DNA of 64,000 nt, from contig VXRC01000004.1 of NCBI GenBank assembly GCA_009838645.1, positions 62,001-126,000 on the forward strand, read 5' to 3'. Below the pieces are notes generated by a model that ran no database searches, had not been told where the DNA came from, and saw only the letters and a program-made list of their open reading frames with translations. Positions 54,593 through 62,404 of the stretch are shown piece by piece. The position numbers and the translations under genes are program-made. The DNA is from Gemmatimonadota bacterium (GTDB lineage Bacteria; JAAXHH01). Each line of letters starts with the position of its first letter. Positions within the stretch are counted from its first letter, which is position 1.

Positions 54593-54608
54593 TGGCACGT
54601 TGTTTGCA
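54593..54608 (+). promoter_or_regulatory. Sigma-54 (-24/-12) promoter
   Basis: TGGCACG, four bases, TTGCA: an exact match to the RpoN consensus with GG and GC at the required spacing. Initiation is expected near 54619, giving a leader of about 270 nt for the TonB-dependent receptor gene. No enhancer-binding activator gene lies in the window. Confidence 0.65.
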
Positions 54609-54887
54609 TTTGATAGGTACACGGATCACTGACATTCAAAATCGATGTTTCGTCGCGTGTTCATGCCCTTGCACGCGGCCGTCATGTATGTCGTTTCATA
54701 TCACTTTGAAGGTATTCAGATAACTTGTTTGTATACGATTGCCCCAATACCATCGCTGGAGGGAGGTGAGTGTCGAAAGAAGTGCAGTTGGAATCTGAAG
54801 TCGAGTCTGCAACATTACGATACAGTCAGCAGGCCGGGGCAAGCTGACAATAATCAGAAGGGCTCTGTTAAACGAGGAGTGAATTAG

Positions 54888-57800
54888 ATGTCTATAACAA
54901 TTTCACGAGCTTTGCGCTTCGCATTCGCTTTCGCGTTAGTGCTCAGCATCTCGACGGAAGCACAGGCGCAGATTTCGCTGGGTAAGATTTCCGGTGTCGT
55001 GGTCGACGGTGCGACGCGGGAACCGCTGCCCGCGGCCAGTGTCCGCGTCGAGGGCACGGTTCTGGGTGCAATGGCGAATGACATGGGCGAATACTTCATT
55101 CTGAACGTACCGCCCGGTTCCTACACCCTGGTGGTGAATGTCATCGGTTATGTCCCGGTGCGTGCCATAGGTACGCAGGTGGATGCCGATATCACCACGA
55201 CGCTCAACTTCGAACTGGAGTCCACGATTCTCGAATCCGCCGAGGCGGTCGAGGTCGTGGCGACCCGGGACCTGGTCGAGAAGAGTCTGACCTCCACCCG
55301 GACCATCGTGCAGGCCGAAGAAATCCAGGCGCTGCCGGTGGTGAATATCGCCGAAGTGGTTTTGACCACCGCGGGCAGCTTCGCCGGAAACCTCCGCGGC
55401 GGCCGCGCCCAGGATCAGCAGACCACGATCGACGGTGCCACGGTGACAGGGCAGCGGTTAAACACAGCACAGGCGTTTACGATCAACCCCTACATGATCC
55501 AGGAACTTCAGGTCAAGACGGGTACGTTCAACGCCGAATACGTGAACGCGCTGGCCGGCATCACCACGGTGGTGACCCGCGAAGGCGGTTCCAGTTATAA
55601 CGGTAACTTCGAGTACCGCACGCTAGGTCAGAAAGGCCTCAACTGGGCCAAACCGCCTGATCTCGATATCGTCGACGCCTACCGGGCCGGTACCTGGTCG
55701 GAGCAGGATCTGCGCGATATCATCCAGGGCGCGATCGACAAGACGAACGCCTTCAACAGCGATCCCGCCCGCGCGGACGATGGTCTCAGGATGCAGGATC
55801 CTTTCGACGTGCTGGACATGACCGGTGCGCCGGAAAGCTGGTCCGCCATCTACAAGCGCGACACCTATTACTGGGATTACGATCGGGTCATTCCCGAACC
55901 CGAAGCCATCCTCTGGTCTTATCTGTCGGATGGCCTGCCGGAAGCCCAGGCGAATAGCGGTGTCGCGGTGAATCGCGATGCGCCGGTGGACCGGTCCTTC
56001 CACCCGGACAAGTACAACCAGTTCGCCCGGAACAACCGGACGGAGAAGCGCCCGGTCCAGATCGACTTCGGCATGGGCGGTCCGCTGGGCAGCAAGCTGA
56101 ACTGGTTCGCTTCAGGGCGTTTTAACGAGAGTTGGGGCCGTAACCCCAATGACTACTCCCGCCTGATGAACACCTTCGTGAAGATGACCTACCGGCCACG
56201 GACCAGCATGAAACTGTCCATGTCCGGACTCATGGAAGACGAGGGTTTCTTCAGCAGGAAGGGTCAGCGGAGTACGCCTTACGGATGGAAGTACAATTCG
56301 GATGGCCGCAACCAGAACTACAACGGCCGGTTTCACGTGAATTTGGCGTATACCCATACGCTCAGTCCGCGGACCTTCTACGAGATCCGTTTCAGCCACT
56401 TGCGCGAGTACAACGAACGCTACAATCCCAAGTACGGCAAGGAGCCCCTGCCGGCGCTTACTTCCGCGTTCATCAACTCCGTGGGTTACTCGGCACTCGA
56501 GGAAGGCGCCGGTACGCAGGTGCCCTACATCCTGTACGGCGACGAGGCCTACTCTGCGATCGATTTCGGCAACTACATCAGTCGCCGGCCTTTCAAGACG
56601 GACCTCAACTTCGCCATCACCAGCCAGGTGAACTCGAACCACCAGTTCAAGGGCGGTTTCGGCGTGACGATGAACGACTATGAAGAGAGCACGAGAGGCC
56701 CCGCCCGGGGTAACGCCGTGTCGCTCTTCAACGACCTCAATCTGGACCCGACCGCCAGCACGCTGCCCCTCGCCGGCCGGCAGGCGCACGTCTATCCGGT
56801 CGAGTACTTCGCGTACATGCAGGACCGGATCGAGTACGGAAGTCTCGTGGTGAACGCGGGGTTGCGGCTGGACATCTTCGACGCCAATGCCAACGCGATC
56901 AATCCGTACCGTCCGCGTTCTGGTCCCGGTCCGGAGCATGATGATCCGGAATACCGCACGTTGGAGCCGTCGATGAAGACGGGTCTTGCGCCGCGCCTGG
57001 GTATCTCCCATCCGATCACGGATCGCGCCGCGTTGCACTATTCGTACGGTATCTTCAACCAACGTCCGCGGCTGGAGGCCCTGTACACGGGCCTGGTTCA
57101 GACCTCGCCGTTCGAGCGGAACCACGGTAATCCGGACCTGCCGTTCCAGAAGTCCACGAATTACGAGATGGGTCTGCAGGCGGAGATCTATCCCGGTTAC
57201 TACGTGGACGTCACGGGTTATTTCCGGGATGTAAACAACCAGCCGCTTACCTGGCTCTTCGCACCGGACGTAGCTTTCATCGGCGGTTCGCAACGCGAGG
57301 TCTCCATCCTCCTTCCGACGTTCGCCCAGGACGCGCGCGGACTCGAGGTATCGGTACGGCGCCAGATGGCCAACCGGTTCTCGGTACGTGCCAACTACAC
57401 CCTGGCCTTCACGTCGGATCTGACCACGCCGCAAACCGTCCGCGAACGCGGCGGTGAGACGGTACTCGTTTTCTCCGACTTCGTGGATGGCACGCCGACG
57501 CCGGATACTTACATCCGCGAGTTCAACCAATTCGATCGACGTCATCGTCTCGTCGCGAACCTCCTGCTCGAGCTGCCCTACGGCATCAGCGCTTCTTTGC
57601 TGACCAAGGCGCAGAGCGGTAACCAGTACCGCACGTCGAGCGACCAGGCGATCGATCCGCTCGGATTGCTTGCCGCTGCGCAGCGTTCGCCCTGGACCTG
57701 GACCACCGACCTGTACGCCCAGAAGAACTTCGATCTCGGCAACGTGCGGCTCGGCGTGTTCACCCAGGTCAACAACCTCTTAGACCGGGCGAACATCTAT

Positions 57801-57950
57801 GCCATCACCGGTGGCTCCGACAACGCGAACGGTGACCGCTGGCAACGTCGCGGCGATCCCGTGGGTCTCGTAGGCGGTCCTTTGGGTGGCATCGGTACGC
57901 AGGGTAACGGACCACGCGATATCTGGATAGGTCTCAACTTAGCATGGTAA
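54888..57950 (+). CDS. TonB-dependent outer-membrane receptor with carboxypeptidase-like domain
   Basis: A 1020-residue protein. The signal peptide ends near AQA|QIS (27). Residues about 33-115 form a carboxypeptidase regulatory-like domain (KISGVVVDGATREPLPAASVRV, in part), then a plug (about 130-240, with RTIVQAEEIQALPV and NAEYVNALAGITTVVTREG), then a large beta barrel. This is the layout of SusC-like and iron-uptake receptors in the FCB group. The ligand is unknown. GAGGAG precedes the ATG. The next two genes encode a secreted protein and a PorV-like protein. Confidence 0.93.
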   Translation: MSITISRALRFAFAFALVLSISTEAQAQISLGKISGVVVDGATREPLPAASVRVEGTVLGAMANDMGEYFILNVPPGSYTLVVNVIGYVPVRAIGTQVDADITTTLNFELESTILESAEAVEVVATRDLVEKSLTSTRTIVQAEEIQALPVVNIAEVVLTTAGSFAGNLRGGRAQDQQTTIDGATVTGQRLNTAQAFTINPYMIQELQVKTGTFNAEYVNALAGITTVVTREGGSSYNGNFEYRTLGQKGLNWAKPPDLDIVDAYRAGTWSEQDLRDIIQGAIDKTNAFNSDPARADDGLRMQDPFDVLDMTGAPESWSAIYKRDTYYWDYDRVIPEPEAILWSYLSDGLPEAQANSGVAVNRDAPVDRSFHPDKYNQFARNNRTEKRPVQIDFGMGGPLGSKLNWFASGRFNESWGRNPNDYSRLMNTFVKMTYRPRTSMKLSMSGLMEDEGFFSRKGQRSTPYGWKYNSDGRNQNYNGRFHVNLAYTHTLSPRTFYEIRFSHLREYNERYNPKYGKEPLPALTSAFINSVGYSALEEGAGTQVPYILYGDEAYSAIDFGNYISRRPFKTDLNFAITSQVNSNHQFKGGFGVTMNDYEESTRGPARGNAVSLFNDLNLDPTASTLPLAGRQAHVYPVEYFAYMQDRIEYGSLVVNAGLRLDIFDANANAINPYRPRSGPGPEHDDPEYRTLEPSMKTGLAPRLGISHPITDRAALHYSYGIFNQRPRLEALYTGLVQTSPFERNHGNPDLPFQKSTNYEMGLQAEIYPGYYVDVTGYFRDVNNQPLTWLFAPDVAFIGGSQREVSILLPTFAQDARGLEVSVRRQMANRFSVRANYTLAFTSDLTTPQTVRERGGETVLVFSDFVDGTPTPDTYIREFNQFDRRHRLVANLLLELPYGISASLLTKAQSGNQYRTSSDQAIDPLGLLAAAQRSPWTWTTDLYAQKNFDLGNVRLGVFTQVNNLLDRANIYAITGGSDNANGDRWQRRGDPVGLVGGPLGGIGTQGNGPRDIWIGLNLAW

Positions 57951-58039
57951 ATCCAAAGCGGGGAGGCGCGCATTTACCGCGCGTCTTCTCGCAACGTTGG
58001 CGGCGTTCGCGGAACGTTGCCGGCATAAGGAGGTTCATT

Positions 58040-61000
58040 TTGAAGAAATGGCGTCGATACGTAACAGCCGGAGCGTTGGTGCTTTCTTCGGCGGCAATCC
58101 TTGGGACAGCTACATATCTCACGGCTTTGCCGGACGCCCCGGCAAACTCTGCGACGGCTCAGTTGGTTCCGATACCTCACGAGCTCGGCGTGGATGAAAG
58201 GCAGCCTGCCTATATCGGTGGTCAGACTTACATGGCCGTCATGAATTCGGAACTGACCGATACCTACACCGGTTGGGGTTGGCGTGGGTCCGGTCGTTCC
58301 ATGAGTCCGACGATGGGCTATCCTTCGTACACCTTCCCGGCGGGCGGGCTGGACGCGCCGCTATGGGCGTCGGCCTTCGGCATCACGGCCTATCTGCCTG
58401 ACGCCGTGGCCGGTATGCCTGCAAGCCGCGCCGAAGGTGCATTCGTCGGTACGAACAACGTGTACCGGGCTCCGCCTCACCAGCGTGAGAATCCACCCGC
58501 GGGCTTCTGGTCCGATCAGGGCGGTTCGCAAAGTCCCGGTTTTGGTGGCGGCACTGTGGGCCCCGGTGGATACCGCGAGCCGTTTATCACGGAAGCCACC
58601 TTCAATACGAACGCCGGTATTCGGATCCTGCGTCAGTCGTACAGCTTCAGCTACGGCTACGGCCATACGAATGACTTCATCCTGCTGCGTCATGTGTTGA
58701 ACACGCACGGCGATGTGGATGTGAATACCGATAACAGTCCGGAATTAAACGGAGCCACGGTCAAGAACTTCTTGATCATCTTCAACTACGACTTCGATAT
58801 TCCATGGACGAACAATCCCCTCCTGACGGGCGGGGCGATCGGCGGTGGTACCGGTGGCGACGACAAGCAGCCGCCCGCCATGTTCAGCCGCGTGATGCCT
58901 CTCGCCGTACCGGAAGGGCTGATCAACTCGGGCCGCTACAACCAGGCGCCTTACAGCGACCGGTTCTATTCGGGCCTGGTCACCATGTTCGACGAGGACA
59001 GTCCTGGACATCCGGGTATCGATTCCTACGTGTGGAATACGACCAACGGTAACTTCAATCCGTTGCACGTGGGCGAAGCATCCCTGATGATTCTCGAAGG
59101 TTCCGGCGACGATGATCCGCTTGGTGACACGAACAACGTCGCGGCGCTGGATATCTACGACGCGCCGTCCGTCGGCCTGTTCAATACCCACGAATGGTGG
59201 ATCGCCGACTTGAGAGGCGTGTTCGGCTGGTACGAGGGTTCGCTTACCAAGTACCTCGAGGGCAAGAAGGTCAACGTTCCGGGCGGAAGCAGTGCGCCGC
59301 ATCCGGATCTCTTCACCAGCGGTTCGCCACTCGGCAGAACGACCGATATCAGCACCTGGACCGCCAAGACCCAGCCGGGTGGATCGGCCGAGGGCATGGG
59401 CCTGATGTGGGGTGACCCGCGTAACCTGACCCAGCCTGGCAATCCCGGAGTGGCTCAGGGTGTGCAGTCAGGTCAGTACGACAGTTTTACACTCTTCGAT
59501 CTCGACGGCGTGTTCAGGGGCATCGTGCCCGATCCGTACAACGGAAGCGACACGAAGGAAGAGACCTCGGGCGCCGGTTGCATCCGGAACGCCCTGGGCT
59601 GGGGCCCCTACACCAAGGCGCCCGGCGAAGACCTGACCATCTGGCATGTTGACCTCATCGGCGCCGGCAAGGATGGCGCTTATGACGTATATCTCCGCGC
59701 TATGGACGTCTGGATGCAGCGGAAGTACAACATGGCGAATAATACGTACTACTGGGACGGCTCCAATGACCGTACCATCCCCATGTACAACGCCGATGGT
59801 TCCGTAATGCGGGACGGCGACGGCGCGGTCATGTCGCAGACCATCAACTTCGGTCGCGGCACAGCCAGCGGCGCGCTGTTCCACCCGCCTCCGCCTCCTA
59901 CCCTGTCGGTCTTCCCGACCGCCAACGGTACGATCGCGCTGGCGTGGGCGAACAATGCGGAAACGGCTATCGATCCGGGTCGGGGTACCGCGGACTTCGC
60001 GAAGTACCGCGTGTACCGCGCTTCCGGTTTCATCGATCAGTTCCCGACCGCTACAGTAGCCCATGATGTCGGTTACAACAGTACGGTGATTCCGCCGAAT
60101 CTCGGTCTGAGCGACGGCGCCGCACCGGTCACGGACGTAACCGATCCGACGAGTGCCGCGGTGAAGCAGGGCCATCCCTACGCCCGGTTCATCCATGAAG
60201 GACTGACCCTCGGCGCCGATTACAACATCGGCCGGGTATACGACTTCGTGGCCGACGACCTGGTGAAGCGCTTCGCGGCGCCGAACTTCTCCGGTCCGTA
60301 TGTCCAGATCGCTGAATTTGGCGGCGGCGGTGGCAATCAGACCAACAGTCTGAGTCCGCCGGAATCCGTTTCCTATCCGAACCCGTATCCGGCTGGCAAC
60401 AGGCTGCCTGGTTTCGAGGATGATTTCATCGAAACCAAGCCCAGTTCGGCACAGATCGTCGAAGCGAACAATGCTCTGGGCGCTACGACGGCCATCGCCA
60501 CCAGCTTCTCGGATCGCTATCCGGATGCCATCGGATCCGGCGATGCGCAGATTACCAGTGTCGGCGGTATTCCCACCGATCCTCGGCTGGTCGGCAAGAG
60601 CGGTTATATGTTCGAGGATCGTTCCGTGCTGATAGGTTTCAGTTACTGGTACTACGTAGCCTCGGTGGATAGCGAAAGCGCGCAACAGCACGATTTCGAC
60701 AACTACGTGGCCGATCAGGGTTCTACGCAGCGCGTGATCACCCGTACGATCAACGGACTCGAGAGTTTCTACACGATGAACGCGAACGGTACGGACGGAC
60801 GCTGGCACGGCCAGTATCCGTACCGGGGTTTGACGGTGGGACCGCAGGTACCGGGACAGGACGTTATCCCGACTACCGTGATCCGTAACGAGGTGGTGGG
60901 CGGTGTGGCCGAATTCGAAGATCTGATTACGGTCGCGCCCAACCCCTTCGTCTTCCAGGCCCAGTGGGATCTGGCAACGAAGTCTCAGACCGTCAAGTTC

Positions 61001-61231
61001 TTCAACGCTCCGGTACCGTCCCGCATCACGATCTTCGATGCGGCCGGCCTGCTGGTGAAGCAGTTCTCCGTGCCGGGTGAACAGACCACGACGATCGGCG
61101 GTGTGACGGACTGGGATCTGAAGAATGATTCCAACGTACCGGTTGCCAGCGGTCTGTATATCATCGTGGTGGAAGCCGAGATCGGTGGCGTGGACTACGC
61201 GAAAACACTGAAACTCTACGTCCGGCGGTAA
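58040..61231 (+). CDS. Large secreted protein with a type IX-like C-terminal sorting tail
   Basis: A 1063-residue protein read from a TTG at 58040, which has AAGGAGG 6 nt upstream; the frame back to 57944 overlaps the receptor gene. A signal sequence (KKWRRYVTAGALVLSSAAILG) leads in. The body is Gly/Asn/Tyr-rich. A fibronectin III-like part follows a PPPPPT hinge near residue 620. The last 90 residues (VAPNPFVFQ, then ITIFDAAGLLVKQF and VASGLYIIVVE) match FlgD-like/Por secretion tails used for type IX export. I do not recognise the central domain. Possibly a surface partner of the upstream receptor. Confidence 0.8.
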   Translation: MKKWRRYVTAGALVLSSAAILGTATYLTALPDAPANSATAQLVPIPHELGVDERQPAYIGGQTYMAVMNSELTDTYTGWGWRGSGRSMSPTMGYPSYTFPAGGLDAPLWASAFGITAYLPDAVAGMPASRAEGAFVGTNNVYRAPPHQRENPPAGFWSDQGGSQSPGFGGGTVGPGGYREPFITEATFNTNAGIRILRQSYSFSYGYGHTNDFILLRHVLNTHGDVDVNTDNSPELNGATVKNFLIIFNYDFDIPWTNNPLLTGGAIGGGTGGDDKQPPAMFSRVMPLAVPEGLINSGRYNQAPYSDRFYSGLVTMFDEDSPGHPGIDSYVWNTTNGNFNPLHVGEASLMILEGSGDDDPLGDTNNVAALDIYDAPSVGLFNTHEWWIADLRGVFGWYEGSLTKYLEGKKVNVPGGSSAPHPDLFTSGSPLGRTTDISTWTAKTQPGGSAEGMGLMWGDPRNLTQPGNPGVAQGVQSGQYDSFTLFDLDGVFRGIVPDPYNGSDTKEETSGAGCIRNALGWGPYTKAPGEDLTIWHVDLIGAGKDGAYDVYLRAMDVWMQRKYNMANNTYYWDGSNDRTIPMYNADGSVMRDGDGAVMSQTINFGRGTASGALFHPPPPPTLSVFPTANGTIALAWANNAETAIDPGRGTADFAKYRVYRASGFIDQFPTATVAHDVGYNSTVIPPNLGLSDGAAPVTDVTDPTSAAVKQGHPYARFIHEGLTLGADYNIGRVYDFVADDLVKRFAAPNFSGPYVQIAEFGGGGGNQTNSLSPPESVSYPNPYPAGNRLPGFEDDFIETKPSSAQIVEANNALGATTAIATSFSDRYPDAIGSGDAQITSVGGIPTDPRLVGKSGYMFEDRSVLIGFSYWYYVASVDSESAQQHDFDNYVADQGSTQRVITRTINGLESFYTMNANGTDGRWHGQYPYRGLTVGPQVPGQDVIPTTVIRNEVVGGVAEFEDLITVAPNPFVFQAQWDLATKSQTVKFFNAPVPSRITIFDAAGLLVKQFSVPGEQTTTIGGVTDWDLKNDSNVPVASGLYIIVVEAEIGGVDYAKTLKLYVRR

Positions 61232-61305
61232 TCTTCGGTTACGTCCTGCGCCATGGGCCATGACCGGCCATGGCGCGGGTCGGTCCGATTCAGGGAGGTT
61301 TTCTA

Positions 61306-62289
61306 ATGAAAGTATTGTTTCGCTGGGGCGTGGTCACCGGACTGCTGTTGGCACTGTCAGCACCGGTTCATGCTCAGGTTTCCAAGGGTGGAACCGCCGC
61401 GACGAAGTTTCTGACGCTGGATGCTAGCGCCCGTGTCGCGGGTGTTGGATCCTCCGCCACATCCTATACGGATCTGGGCGCGTTCTCGGCACTGACGAAC
61501 CAGGCTACCATGGTGTTCGTAGAGGGCAGGGGCGCGGTCGGCGTTTCCTATGCACCGTATTTCGCGGAAATGACCGTGTTCAGCGCAGGTCTCGTTTGGA
61601 ATCTCGGCGATAACGGGGCGGTGGGTGTGAGTGTGCATTCGATGCTTTCGGGCGACATACCCTATACCACCTCTGGAGATCCAACGGGTCAATTCGCCAA
61701 CCAGGGCCAGAACTTCAACGTGACGGACCTGGCCATCGGTCCGAGCTATGCGCGTCGTCTGACGGATTCCTTCGCGGTCGGTGGATCGCTGAAGTACGTT
61801 TCGGAAGGCACGAGCGGCGCCGGAGACGATGACCGTACCAGTACGGCGGTTGCGGTCGACGTGGGCACCATCTATACGACGGATTTCCGTAATTTCCGTA
61901 TTGGCGCCTCGTTCCAGAACTTCGGTCCGGACATGCAATTTATCGAAGAGTCGAGCGCTCGCGACCAGTTGCCCACGACGTTCCGTATCGGTTTTGCCAT
62001 TGAACCGTACGAACTGCCGGTGGGAAGCTTAATGACCAGCGCCGAACTCTGGAAGCTCCGCGAGTTCGATTCCGTGCTCAATCTCGGTATCGAGTGGTGG
62101 GTGAACGACTACATCGCGGGCCGGGTAGGCTGGAAAGCCGGATACAGCGGCGGCCAGGATGAAGGCGTTTCCGCTGGCGCCGGTCTCCGGTTCAGCCAGG
62201 GTGAATTGAGTCTCAACGTTGATTACGCGTATACGCAGTATGAACTGCTGGACGATCTGCATCGCGTGTCCGTCGGCGTAGGCTTCTAA
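61306..62289 (+). CDS. PorV/PorQ (UPF0164) family outer-membrane protein
   Basis: A 327-residue barrel protein. The signal peptide ends VHA|QVSKGG (23/24). KGGTAATKFLTLDASARVAGVGSS (in part) is the PorV/UPF0164 N-terminal signature, and the C-terminus ends VSVGVGF with a terminal Phe. PorV in Bacteroidota carries type IX substrates from the translocon to the attachment complex. GGGAGG lies 6 nt before the ATG at 61306. It follows a protein with a type IX-like tail, a matching context. Confidence 0.88.
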   Translation: MKVLFRWGVVTGLLLALSAPVHAQVSKGGTAATKFLTLDASARVAGVGSSATSYTDLGAFSALTNQATMVFVEGRGAVGVSYAPYFAEMTVFSAGLVWNLGDNGAVGVSVHSMLSGDIPYTTSGDPTGQFANQGQNFNVTDLAIGPSYARRLTDSFAVGGSLKYVSEGTSGAGDDDRTSTAVAVDVGTIYTTDFRNFRIGASFQNFGPDMQFIEESSARDQLPTTFRIGFAIEPYELPVGSLMTSAELWKLREFDSVLNLGIEWWVNDYIAGRVGWKAGYSGGQDEGVSAGAGLRFSQGELSLNVDYAYTQYELLDDLHRVSVGVGF

Positions 62290-62342
62290 ACATCAAGCCG
62301 GGAAGTACCGATGGATGTAAGCATTATCGTTTGAAGCACCAG

Positions 62343-62380
62343 GAGAATCCCTCAGTCCGTTCGATGAGGGATTCTCTTAT
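62343..62380 (+). terminator. Terminator after the PorV-like gene
   Basis: Perfect 12-bp stem GAGAATCCCTCA/TGAGGGATTCTC with a 10-nt loop, followed by TTATGTT. The T-run is short, so read-through into the cytochrome gene is possible. Confidence 0.7.
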
Positions 62381-62404
62381 GTTGTGAGAGAATCGGGGAA
62401 TTCA

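Larger units (their letters stand above)
54188..54887. other. 700-bp non-coding region with two plus-strand promoter candidates
   Basis: It separates thrC from the surface cassette and is distinctly less GC-rich than its surroundings. It holds a sigma-70-like promoter (54247-54275), a perfect sigma-54 match (54593-54608) and a possible leader ORF (54770-54847). An 80-codon frame at 54645-54887 has no protein-like features and is rejected. Confidence 0.6.

Noticed and set aside
54645-54887. 80-codon ORF before the receptor gene
   Set aside because: No ribosome-binding site, no family features, and it overlaps the leader region up to the receptor start codon.
59468-61261. 597-codon minus-strand open frame
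   Set aside because: Antisense to the secreted protein gene; His/Arg-rich without recognisable motifs.
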